A stretch of 40,816 nucleotides of DNA, from positions 1-40,816 of the forward strand of contig JAHITE010000074.1 of assembly GCA_018817585.1 (NCBI GenBank). The letters are read 5' to 3'. The position numbers and the translations under genes are program-made. This DNA is from Candidatus Omnitrophota bacterium (GTDB taxonomy: Bacteria; Omnitrophota; Gorgyraeia; B26-G9). This document shows positions 24,117-31,998 of this stretch, one piece after another (position 1 is the first letter of the stretch; each line of letters opens with the position of its first letter). A model generated the notes under the pieces. The model did not search any database. It saw only the letters and a list, made by a program, of their open reading frames with translations, and was not told the DNA's origin.

Positions 24117-26747
24117 ATGCGTGCCTTTAAAAAAATAAACGGTTTGTTCAATATTTTTGTTTTAATATTTGTGTTTTTGTTTTGTAGTATGCGTATTGCC
24201 TATTCTCAGGAATATGATAAGCATTATATTCTCGCTCAGGAATTGTATAAACTAGGTAAATACGCAGAAGCTCAGACTGAGTTTGAAAAAGCGCGGCAAG
24301 CTTTGCGTAATACTGATAATATTGTTGAATTGAAACCCGGAATAGATAAAGTTATAAATAATCAGGCAGATGAAAAAGGCTTAAACGCGGAAAATGAATT
24401 ATTAAAACAAGAGATTAAGAGAATTAAAAAAGAAAAAAATGAGTTTGAAGATAAGTTGGAAAAGATTAACGCGAAATTAAAGAAAAAAAACAAGCCGGCA
24501 GAAGAACTGAACAAAAAAATAAAGCAATTAGAGCTATTATTAATCAATAAGGATGAAAATCTAAAGCAGAATGAATCGCTGATTGAAAATATCAGAGCTG
24601 AGAAAAAATCATTGCTGGACGAATTGGCAACGTTAAAAGAAGAATTAATTGATCTTTATCAAAAGAAAGATGTGAGCATTAAGCCAGTGGCTAGTGAACC
24701 TAATTTTCTGGGCGGAATGTTTAGCGGAAAGAAAGACGCGGTTGAGGATAGACCAGCAGTGTCAATCCGCGAGCAACTAGCGCATTATGAGCAGCTTAAA
24801 CAGGAAAAAAATAAGCTGCAGGAAGAACTTAAAACGGTTAATCAGAAAAATTTAGCGCAAGCGCATCAATATGAACAGTTAATGGCAAATACTAAAAAAG
24901 CTGAAGAAGGTATCGCGGCTAAGGAAAATGAGAAAGAAAAAGTTAAGTTGGAAAATAAATTGCTTGAGCAAATAATTATGGCTTTAGAAAAACAACGAGA
25001 ACAATTGACTGCTAAAACTATTCAGGTGGCTGAAAATCCTGAGGCAAAGCAGTTACAGTCAGAGATTGAGCAAAAAGATAAGGAAATTAGTGAATTAAAG
25101 GGCCAAAACGCTAAAATATTAAAAGAAAAAGAAGCAGCAATAGAAAAAAATACGCAGCTTGAAATAAGCAAAAAAAAGCTGGAAGAAGAAAATGCTGTTT
25201 TAGCTAAAAAAACACTTTCGATTGCGCAATCAGGAAAAAAAATCAATGAGCTAGATATTTTGGTGGAAACTTTAAATAAAAAGAATCAGGATCTTGCCGA
25301 GCAGTTAGAAAAAAATCAAAAAGCTTATGATAAGATTAACAAGGAACTGTCAAAAATAAGCGAACAGCGCGCAGGGCTTGAAGCGCAAGTTTCTGGTTTG
25401 GGTTCAGAAAATAAGGATATGACTAAAGCAAATACTGATTTAAATGTTCAAAATAAAAAGCTGGAAATAGAAAATAAAGAATTAAAAGATAAAAATAAAG
25501 CATTGGCTGAAATTGAAAACAGCGTGATTTTATTGAAAAAAGATATTGGTTTAAAGGAAAAAGAAATTAAGAGTGCTATTGAGCAAAATAATAAGTTAGG
25601 GCAGTTAAATGCTGAATTTAAGACAAAGGCTGATGATTTAAGCAAGCGGATTGTTTTTCTTGAGCAAGAAAAGAAGACAAGTAAAAGCAACCTGGATATT
25701 CTGGAAGCGGATAAAAAGCGGATTGACCTGTCAATAATTGAATTAGAAAGTATAAACAAAGAGCAGCAGGAACAGCTATTGAAAAAGGAAAAGGAATTAG
25801 AGCTTCTGGCTAAAAAGAATGGTGATTTAGAAAAAGCAAAAAACAATAATAAAGAATTTGTTAAAAAAAATAATTTATTGCTCAGCGAAAATAAAAAACT
25901 ATTACAAAGTCTGCAAGCCGTAGAATCTGACCTGAAAAAGAAAAACAGAGAAATCCTTAATCTGCAAAATGAATTTAGTGCTAAACAGACAAAAACCGAG
26001 GAATTAGCCGCCGGTAATACCGAGCTTAATGCGCAAGTGATTGGGCTGCGCGATCAGCTGAGCGCACTGGAACAACTCAAACAGACAATAGCGGCTAAAG
26101 TTGATGTTTTGGAATCAGATAAAAAACTTGCAGTCAAAGAAAAGAACAGTTTAGAAACTCAAGGCAAAGAACAGGAAAAACAATTGGCTAAGCAAGAAAA
26201 AGAGATTGAGCTTTTGAATCAAAAAATTTCCGAGCTTAAAAAAACTAAAAATTCACAGCAAAACTTGTTGGATAAAAATAATGCTTTAATCACGGAAATA
26301 AATAAATTAAAACAAGATAGTCTTGATTTACAGTCTTTATCCGGACAATTAAAAGAGCTGGAAGTGTTATTAAAAGAAAAAGAAGCGGTTCAAGTTAAAT
26401 TACAGTCAGAAATTTCAGCATCAAATCTCCAGCGCCAGAGCATATTAGCTCAGTTAGCTGCTGCTCAGGCGAAGATCACTGAATTTGAAAAAACTGGCGG
26501 TAAAGCTGATTCAAGTCAGGAAGTTCTTGCTCAGATGCAAGAACTAGCTGAGCAAAAACAAAGAATTATGGAAAAATATCAAAAGCTTTTTGATCAGATG
26601 AAAGAGCAGAATGTTAAAATAAAAGAGTTGGAACAAAAGCTTAAAGATCTGAAAAATGATTTGGCAAAAAGTGAAGATGAAAAAGTTGTAATGGCAGAAG
26701 AAATAATCAATTTACGGGAAAAAAGCGCGGTATTTATAACGGAATAA
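24117..26747 (+). CDS. Very long exported coiled-coil protein with one N-terminal TPR
   Basis: An 876-residue protein. The signal peptide covers about residues 1-30 (ending IAYS), and one TPR-like motif follows (HYILAQELYKLGKYAEAQT, about 36-54), matching the TPRs of the Wza-like protein encoded next. Residues about 75-870 are nearly continuous coiled coil. A short non-helical stretch near 190-215 (PNFLGGMFSGKKD) may be a hinge. It is the longest protein in the window, and as a single rod it would exceed the usual width of a periplasm, so it may fold back or extend beyond the cell; that is inference. It starts 16 bases after the previous gene. Confidence 0.77.
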   Translation: MRAFKKINGLFNIFVLIFVFLFCSMRIAYSQEYDKHYILAQELYKLGKYAEAQTEFEKARQALRNTDNIVELKPGIDKVINNQADEKGLNAENELLKQEIKRIKKEKNEFEDKLEKINAKLKKKNKPAEELNKKIKQLELLLINKDENLKQNESLIENIRAEKKSLLDELATLKEELIDLYQKKDVSIKPVASEPNFLGGMFSGKKDAVEDRPAVSIREQLAHYEQLKQEKNKLQEELKTVNQKNLAQAHQYEQLMANTKKAEEGIAAKENEKEKVKLENKLLEQIIMALEKQREQLTAKTIQVAENPEAKQLQSEIEQKDKEISELKGQNAKILKEKEAAIEKNTQLEISKKKLEEENAVLAKKTLSIAQSGKKINELDILVETLNKKNQDLAEQLEKNQKAYDKINKELSKISEQRAGLEAQVSGLGSENKDMTKANTDLNVQNKKLEIENKELKDKNKALAEIENSVILLKKDIGLKEKEIKSAIEQNNKLGQLNAEFKTKADDLSKRIVFLEQEKKTSKSNLDILEADKKRIDLSIIELESINKEQQEQLLKKEKELELLAKKNGDLEKAKNNNKEFVKKNNLLLSENKKLLQSLQAVESDLKKKNREILNLQNEFSAKQTKTEELAAGNTELNAQVIGLRDQLSALEQLKQTIAAKVDVLESDKKLAVKEKNSLETQGKEQEKQLAKQEKEIELLNQKISELKKTKNSQQNLLDKNNALITEINKLKQDSLDLQSLSGQLKELEVLLKEKEAVQVKLQSEISASNLQRQSILAQLAAAQAKITEFEKTGGKADSSQEVLAQMQELAEQKQRIMEKYQKLFDQMKEQNVKIKELEQKLKDLKNDLAKSEDEKVVMAEEIINLREKSAVFITE

Positions 26748-26759
26748 GAGCAATAATAT

Positions 26760-27863
26760 ATGCGAACAGAAAAAACCCAAGATAGTAAGTCAGCGCGGAT
26801 TATGTTTAAAATTATTTCTACTTTCGGTTTGTTTTTGGTTGTTTGCGCTCTTAATTTTTCTAAAGTTTACGATGTCTGCTACGCGGATTCAAATGGTTTG
26901 AGTAATGAAAATCATTATGAAAAAGGTTTAGATTTTTATAAAGCGGGAAAATATAAAGAAGCAGAGCAAGAGTTTCAAAAAGCAATTGAAAAAACCAAAA
27001 CAGAGAAGCAGGATTATTATAAAAAGGGACTGATTTATTACAAACAAGGTGAATTCAAGCTTGCTGAACAGGAATTTCAAAAAGCCCTGAATGCTACGGA
27101 AAAGGAAAATGATCAGCACTATAAAAGAGGATTGATTCTTTATAACCAGGGCAGGTTTAATGAGGCTCAAAATGAATTTAAAATGGCAATTTCTGATATA
27201 AAGAAAGAAAAAAAAGATATTTTACCTTTGAAAAACGATTCCCTGAATTTAGCAGACAGTTCTCTGGATATAAAACAAAAAAGCCCAGCTAAATATAGAA
27301 TCGGCAATGGAGATATTCTGGCAATTAAGGTGTGGCAAAATCCGGATCTTGATGATGATGTAATTGTTCGACCGGATGGATTAATTTCCTTTGCTTTAGT
27401 CGGAGAGTTGGAAGCTTCCGGAAAAACAATCAGTGAATTCAGTGATATGTTAACTCAAGGCTTACGTGAGTTTATAAAATACCCGCAGGTGTCTGTTTCC
27501 GTAAATACTTTTGGCGGAAATAGAGTTATTGTGCTTGGACAGGTGAGAAGTCCGGGGGTCTATACTTTAGCTAAAGGTAAGACAATTTTAGAAGCAGTTG
27601 GTTTAGCCGGCGGCTTTACAGAAGACGCGGTTACACCGAGTGTAATATTAGTAAAAGGCGGGCTGCAGAATCCAGACCCCAAAAGATTGGATTTGAATAA
27701 GGCTTTAAAATTAGCGGATTTAAGCGATAATCTGGTTCTTGAGTCAGAAGACATTGTTTATGTTCCGCGAAGATTCGTAAAAGATGTAAATTACTTCTTA
27801 AAGCTATTCTTGGACCCAGTAGCAAGTGGTCTATTTATCCGGCGTGAATTTAGAGACTTTTAA
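26760..27863 (+). CDS. Wza-like polysaccharide export protein with N-terminal TPRs
   Basis: A 367-residue (or 353 from ATG 26802) exported protein. A hydrophobic signal segment (FKIISTFGLFLVVCALNF) is followed by three TPR-like repeats at about 52-145, each containing a Y-K/N-x-G-K/E/R-F/Y core, then a Poly_export domain (about 177-260, beginning YRIGNGDILAIKVW) and an SLBB domain (about 263-330, GQVRSPGVYTL). Poly_export/SLBB proteins form the periplasm-to-outer-membrane channel for capsule or exopolysaccharide. TPRs fused in front are unusual. There is no convincing lipobox and the C-terminal alpha-barrel helix of Wza is not obvious (the tail is FLKLFLDPVASGLFIRREF). It closes the cluster. 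Confidence 0.87.
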   Translation: MRTEKTQDSKSARIMFKIISTFGLFLVVCALNFSKVYDVCYADSNGLSNENHYEKGLDFYKAGKYKEAEQEFQKAIEKTKTEKQDYYKKGLIYYKQGEFKLAEQEFQKALNATEKENDQHYKRGLILYNQGRFNEAQNEFKMAISDIKKEKKDILPLKNDSLNLADSSLDIKQKSPAKYRIGNGDILAIKVWQNPDLDDDVIVRPDGLISFALVGELEASGKTISEFSDMLTQGLREFIKYPQVSVSVNTFGGNRVIVLGQVRSPGVYTLAKGKTILEAVGLAGGFTEDAVTPSVILVKGGLQNPDPKRLDLNKALKLADLSDNLVLESEDIVYVPRRFVKDVNYFLKLFLDPVASGLFIRREFRDF

Positions 27864-27908
27864 CACTTTATAAATACTTAGCTAATTAATTTAAAAATGG
27901 AGGAGCTA

Positions 27909-29213
27909 ATGAAAGATATAGAATTAATAACTACTAATTGTAAGGGATATGTTTCGGATGCAGAACTTAAGGCTGTTGCCAAGCCAATTAAACTGGTGCA
28001 TCAGGAATTAATCAGTAAAAAATGTCCGGGAAATGACTTTATCGGTTGGCTGGATTTGCCTTCGCGGATCCCCGCTACCCTGATTAGCGATATTCAAGCA
28101 ACAGCGAAAAAAATCAGAGATAATTGTGATGTTTTTATTGTTCTGGGGATTGGCGGGTCTTATTTAGGCGCTAAGGCAGCAATTGACTTTCTTAAGCCTA
28201 ATTTCTTCAATGAGTTAAGCTCTGAAAAACCTAAGATATATTTCGCCGGGCAGAATTTGAGCGCTGATTATTTGCATGATATGCTGCAAGTAGTCAAAGA
28301 CAAGAGAGTTATTATTAATGTTATTTCAAAATCCGGAACTACAACAGAAACAGCAGTTGTTTTTCGTGTTTTAAAACAATATTTGGAAAAACTCTATGGA
28401 AAGAATAATATAAAAGACAAAATCATAGCAACTACTGACGCGGTAAAAGGGTCATTGCGCAAGCTGGCGGAAAGTGAAGGTTATAAGACTTTTATTATTC
28501 CCGATGATGTGGGCGGAAGATTTTCCGTATTGACTCCAGTGGGTTTATTACCAATCGCGGCCGCGGGGATTAATATCCGCGAACTGATAAGCGGTGCCAA
28601 GGATTTTGAAACAAAATGTAATGTTTTAGATATAAAGAAAAACCCGGCTTATAAATACGCGGGAATAAGACATATACTCTATAAAAAAGGGAAAAAAATA
28701 GAAATGCTTTCCGGGTTTCATCCTAATCTGCATTTTGTTGGAGAATGGTGGAAACAGCTTTTTGGGGAAAGTGAAGGCAAAGACGGTAAAGGAATTTTTC
28801 CCGCTGCTTGTGAGTTTACAACTGACCTGCACTCTTTAGGGCAAATAATTCAAGATGGCGAGCGGAATATATTTGAGACATTTCTTGTTGTCGAAAAATC
28901 AATGGCTAAAATCAATGTGCCAAAGCTTAAAGAGGATATCGATGGTTTGAATTACTTGGCAGGCAAAGATCTGGATTATGTTAATTATAAGGCCTATGAG
29001 GCTACGGCCAGTGCCCATTATGAGGGTAAAGTCCCGAACATGATGATCAGCATTCCTAAACGCAGCGCGTTTAATTTAGGCCAGCTGTTCTATTTCTTTG
29101 AAAAAACAACGGCCATCTCAGGATTGCTTTCAGGAGTAAATCCTTTTGATCAGCCGGGAGTTGAAGCGTATAAGAAAAAAATGTTTAAACTTTTGGGAAA
29201 ACCGGGTATTTGA
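27909..29213 (+). CDS. pgi: Glucose-6-phosphate isomerase
   Basis: A 434-residue Pgi, converting glucose-6-phosphate to fructose-6-phosphate. Signatures visible are LGIGGSYLGAKA near residue 80, SKSGTTTETAV near 138, the DVGGRFSVLTPVGLLP block near 200 and GESEGKDGKG near 285. The length is that of the shorter bacterial type (about 430-450). An ATG at 27897 is in frame, but it overlaps the GGAGGAG ribosome site that serves ATG 27909, so I use 27909. It may share a transcript with the export cluster upstream (45-base gap, no terminator seen), and the sigma factor gene follows. Confidence 0.95.
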   Translation: MKDIELITTNCKGYVSDAELKAVAKPIKLVHQELISKKCPGNDFIGWLDLPSRIPATLISDIQATAKKIRDNCDVFIVLGIGGSYLGAKAAIDFLKPNFFNELSSEKPKIYFAGQNLSADYLHDMLQVVKDKRVIINVISKSGTTTETAVVFRVLKQYLEKLYGKNNIKDKIIATTDAVKGSLRKLAESEGYKTFIIPDDVGGRFSVLTPVGLLPIAAAGINIRELISGAKDFETKCNVLDIKKNPAYKYAGIRHILYKKGKKIEMLSGFHPNLHFVGEWWKQLFGESEGKDGKGIFPAACEFTTDLHSLGQIIQDGERNIFETFLVVEKSMAKINVPKLKEDIDGLNYLAGKDLDYVNYKAYEATASAHYEGKVPNMMISIPKRSAFNLGQLFYFFEKTTAISGLLSGVNPFDQPGVEAYKKKMFKLLGKPGI

Positions 29214-29251
29214 GAGTTTTTAGTAAATTAATGAACTTTTGACTGGAAAGA

Positions 29252-29887
29252 TTGTCTAATAAAGTGAGTGAAGAAAACACTATTATCAATGTTATTGCCG
29301 CTCAGACTGAAATAGCACAGGAAAAACAGTTGATTCTCAAAGTTCAACAAGGGGATCGGCAGGCTTTTAATCAATTAATGCTAAAATACCATCGCCAGGT
29401 TTTTAATATTGCTTTTCGGATATTCGGTGACTATCATCAGGCTGATGAAATAGCTCAGGATGTATTTGTCCGGGTTTTTAAGGCAATTAAGCAGTTTGAA
29501 TTTAACTCAAGATTTTTCAGCTGGCTTTATCGGATAACAATTAATCTGAGCCGCAATAAGATTAAAAAAAATGTTAAAGTTAATCAGCGTAATTTATCAT
29601 TGGACGCGCCTTATTTAAATGCCGATGATACTTATGTGTCCAGAGAAATTCCGGATCTGAGCATGGCCGCGGATCGCGGTATTTTAGATAAAGAGCTGAA
29701 TGAATTGATTCAGTGCGCTTTGAATTCATTAGATTATGATTTTCGCGAAGTTATTATTTTACGTGATATTCAGCAATTAACTTATGAGGAAATAGGCCAA
29801 ATCCTCGAAATTAATCTGGGAACAGTGAAATCCCGCCTGCATCGGGCAAGAGGGATGTTGGCTAGTATTCTTGAGGAAGTGATGTGA
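29252..29887 (+). CDS. ECF-type RNA polymerase sigma factor (RpoE-like)
   Basis: A 211-residue sigma70-family factor with only regions 2 and 4. Region 2 spans about 30-100 (FNQLMLKYHRQVFNIA, DEIAQDVFVRVFKA, FFSWLYRIT) and region 4 about 150-205 (LRDIQQLTYEEIGQIL, GTVKSRLHRAR). A linker with LSLDAP is typical of RpoE-like factors. The start is uncertain: TTG 29252 follows GGAAAG too closely, while GTG 29264 is 13 bases away; both leave the domains intact. The anti-sigma factor gene starts 1 base after its stop, so the pair is an operon. Its regulon is not visible here. Confidence 0.92.
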   Translation: MSNKVSEENTIINVIAAQTEIAQEKQLILKVQQGDRQAFNQLMLKYHRQVFNIAFRIFGDYHQADEIAQDVFVRVFKAIKQFEFNSRFFSWLYRITINLSRNKIKKNVKVNQRNLSLDAPYLNADDTYVSREIPDLSMAADRGILDKELNELIQCALNSLDYDFREVIILRDIQQLTYEEIGQILEINLGTVKSRLHRARGMLASILEEVM

Positions 29888-29888
29888 T

Positions 29889-30752
29889 ATGGATTGCCAG
29901 GATTGCAAAAAACTACTTTCAAAATTTCTGGATAATGAATTAGATAAAAAACAGCAGCTGATTATGACCAAGCATATTGAGGATTGTCCGGCTTGCGCTC
30001 AATCTCTTGAGTCGATAACTGAGATGGTTAATATGCTGCATAAGATTAAAGCGATTAATCCTCCGGCTGATTTTACGCGAAATGTGAATAAACGCCTTGA
30101 TCATTTGCCATTTTGGGATAAGGTTTTAATCGGTATAAAGAGTGTGTTTTTTTCTAACCCTCCGATAAAAAGCTTTGCCTTATTGGCGAGCTTAATTCTG
30201 GTATTTGTTTTCACTGGTCAGTTGAATAATCATCATGGAAAAATGGAAAGTGTTGAGGAGATACTGGTTTCAAAACAAAACAGTGTCTTAAAAGATGAGC
30301 CTAGTAGACGGGAGAGTGTAAGGGCAAAAACAATGCTTAGCGAGCCGGCTAGTGCTGTTCTTGAACTTGCTGAAGCTGACATATCGCGTGCGGAATTTAA
30401 AACAGATAAAGGGCTAAATAATCCTGACCAAAATATGTATATTAAAGCGAATAATCATCAGGTTTTGATTCTGAGCATGGAAGATCCCAGAGATATCGAG
30501 ATGGTAAAACAAAGGCTGGAGTTGTTAAAAGCCATTGAGATTAAACAAATAGAGCAGGATAATGTTCAGATTTTATCATTTAAAATCAGTTATGAAAATT
30601 TTCTAAGCTTACATTCTATGCTTGCGGGTTTAGGGGTATTAGAAAAAGTTACGCCAAATGTTGATTTGCATGATAACCCGGAACAATCACTTGCCTGGCA
30701 GCAAGAGGCATTTAAGCAGTTGATCTCTGTGGAACTGAAAATTTCAAAGTAA
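29889..30752 (+). CDS. Zinc-finger (zf-HC2) transmembrane anti-sigma factor
   Basis: A 287-residue protein. The N-terminal anti-sigma domain shows the HC2 zinc pattern C3/C6, H29-x3-C33-x2-C36. A membrane helix spans about 94-111. The periplasmic part (112-287) has a disordered stretch and then a compact alpha/beta domain at about 190-265 (HQVLILSMEDPRDIEMV ... LSFKISYENFLSLHSML) that I do not recognise and which may be the sensor. It directly follows the ECF sigma gene (stop and start 1 base apart), so it should hold that factor at the membrane until a periplasmic signal triggers release. Release probably needs proteolysis, inferred from the family. Confidence 0.88.
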   Translation: MDCQDCKKLLSKFLDNELDKKQQLIMTKHIEDCPACAQSLESITEMVNMLHKIKAINPPADFTRNVNKRLDHLPFWDKVLIGIKSVFFSNPPIKSFALLASLILVFVFTGQLNNHHGKMESVEEILVSKQNSVLKDEPSRRESVRAKTMLSEPASAVLELAEADISRAEFKTDKGLNNPDQNMYIKANNHQVLILSMEDPRDIEMVKQRLELLKAIEIKQIEQDNVQILSFKISYENFLSLHSMLAGLGVLEKVTPNVDLHDNPEQSLAWQQEAFKQLISVELKISK

Positions 30753-30888
30753 CATCTTTCGGAATAGCTGTGCTTCTTTAATCTTATATATAAACTGTTT
30801 TTATTAAATTGTTTACAGCAGTTAATCTTAGCCCGCCTTATTTGCAAACTAAAGACTCATCTGTTAAAATAAATCCGCGCTTTTTTTA

Positions 30889-30921
30889 TTGACATCCCAC
30901 ACAAATGTGTGGTAGTATTAT
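30889..30921 (+). promoter_or_regulatory. lexA promoter with overlapping palindromic operator
   Basis: TTGACA (30889-30894) is followed at 18 bp by TAGTAT (30913-30918), with TATTAT also near (30916-30921). Between them lies a palindrome CCACACA-AA-TGTGTGG (30897-30912), 7-bp perfect arms, filling the spacer. Directly upstream of lexA, this is the natural candidate for its autoregulatory SOS box. It matches neither the E. coli (CTGT-N8-ACAG) nor the B. subtilis (CGAAC-N4-GTTCG) form. Confidence 0.7.
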
Positions 30922-30959
30922 TTCTAGGAAAAAACAATAAAAAAAAGGGGGATATAAAA

Positions 30960-31547
30960 ATGGATCTGACTACAAAGCAACAGGAAGTGCTGATGTTTAT
31001 TCGTAAAACAATCCGCAATGGATTACCGCCAACGATCCGGGAAATTGCTTCTGAATTTGGATTTTCTTCAACCGGAACAGTCAGAGATTATCTGAAAGCA
31101 TTATGCGTAAAAGGCTATCTTATTTTAGAAGAAAAAAAATCCCGGGCAATTGAATTAACAGAAAAAGCAATGCTGACTATTCCGATATTAGGGATTGTGC
31201 CCGCGGGGGTTCCGGTATTAGCAATAGAAAACGTGGAAGATTATTTTAATGTGGATAAGTTGTTTTCGCAAAAAGATGAATTGTTTTTTTTACGCGTGCA
31301 TGGCGACAGCATGATTGACGCGGGGATTATGCCGGAGGATCTGGTGTTGGTAAAAAAGCAGCCATGCGCTCAGAATAAAGATGTTGTGGTTTGCCGGATT
31401 GATGGCGAAGTAACAGTCAAGACATTAAGGAGCCGCGAGAATAAGTTCTTTCTTGAACCAGCAAATAAAAATTATCCGATAATTGCTTTAAATGAACGCT
31501 CGCAAATCATTGGCAAAGTAATTACCGCGGTCAGGCAATATGTTTAA
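30960..31547 (+). CDS. lexA: LexA SOS repressor
   Basis: A 195-residue LexA. The N-terminal winged helix (about 1-65) has TIREIASEFGFSSTGTVRDY as its recognition region; the C-terminal peptidase domain has the self-cleavage bond A82-G83 in VPAGVP, nucleophile S117 in GDSMID and general base K154 in TVKTL. It represses DNA-damage genes until RecA filaments trigger cleavage. The ORF opens further upstream, but AAAGGGGG precedes ATG 30960, which gives the normal N-terminus. The next gene overlaps by 8 bases, so an operon with the unknown protein and dinB is likely. Recognition-helix residues are not E. coli-like, in keeping with a different operator. Confidence 0.95.
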   Translation: MDLTTKQQEVLMFIRKTIRNGLPPTIREIASEFGFSSTGTVRDYLKALCVKGYLILEEKKSRAIELTEKAMLTIPILGIVPAGVPVLAIENVEDYFNVDKLFSQKDELFFLRVHGDSMIDAGIMPEDLVLVKKQPCAQNKDVVVCRIDGEVTVKTLRSRENKFFLEPANKNYPIIALNERSQIIGKVITAVRQYV

Positions 31548-31824
31548 TCCTAATGCCCGGTGGGATAGGCCGCTTCCGCGAGAGGATACTCTTCCCGGTG
31601 AGAATGTGGACATAGTTGTTTCTTTTAAACAGGGAGGGTTTTTTCCACTTTGGTTTTTTATTAATTCCCGTAAGCATATTATAAAAGATGTACATTTGAA
31701 ATGGCAGGATAAGAAGGGTCTTGAAGTTTTTCAATTATTCAGTGTCAGTGATACAAATAATAGCCGATATACCCTTTGCTTTAGCCAGCAACGAATGAAA
31801 TGGAAAATAATTGAAGAGGAATAA
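31540..31824 (+). CDS. Small unknown protein coupled to lexA, upstream of dinB
   Basis: A 94-residue protein I cannot assign firmly. After a short proline/charged N-terminus (residues 1-22) it is made of alternating predicted strands with conserved-looking aromatics: FPLWFFINSRKHIIKDVHLK, FQLFSVSD, YTLCFSQQRMKWKI. This layout loosely resembles the small beta proteins (DUF6504 type) often encoded beside dinB or imuB in other phyla; that comparison is from memory and unproven. It overlaps lexA by 8 bases and precedes dinB by 174 bases, so it should be SOS-controlled. No signal peptide or membrane segment is present. Confidence 0.7.
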   Translation: MFNPNARWDRPLPREDTLPGENVDIVVSFKQGGFFPLWFFINSRKHIIKDVHLKWQDKKGLEVFQLFSVSDTNNSRYTLCFSQQRMKWKIIEEE

Positions 31825-31990
31825 TTAGACTAAAAAGTCTAAGAGTCGATGGCTGATAGCTAATGGCTAATGAAAAATTACAAATGACAAATAAAAATAG
31901 CAGAATCCGGAATATTGATGGCTTATGGCGTATAGAGTATAGTTTATAGCTTTTAACTATGGACCATCGACCATTAGCTATTGACTTGGT
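31825..31990. repeat. Intergenic word repeat with hairpin (copy C), between unknown gene and dinB
   Basis: It opens with a 7-bp hairpin TTAGACT-AAAA-AGTCTAA (31825-31842) immediately after the upstream stop. Reiterated words follow: GATGGCTGATAGCTAATGGC, then ACAAATGACAAAT, and at the far end GACCATCGACCATTAGCTAT. ATAGCTAATGG near the start and CCATTAGCTAT near the end are perfect inverted copies, so the whole stretch could fold on itself. No gene is supported here. Confidence 0.72.
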
Positions 31991-31998
31991 GTCCTAAC

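Noticed and set aside
24362..25846. Long minus-strand ORFs rich in Ser and Phe across the coiled-coil genes
   Set aside because: They are shadows of AAA/GAA/CAA-rich coiled-coil codons read backwards; they have no ribosome sites or family motifs.
31981..31998. SOS box directly before dinB
   Set aside because: No copy of the lexA palindrome is present in the gap; dinB is more simply read from the lexA promoter.
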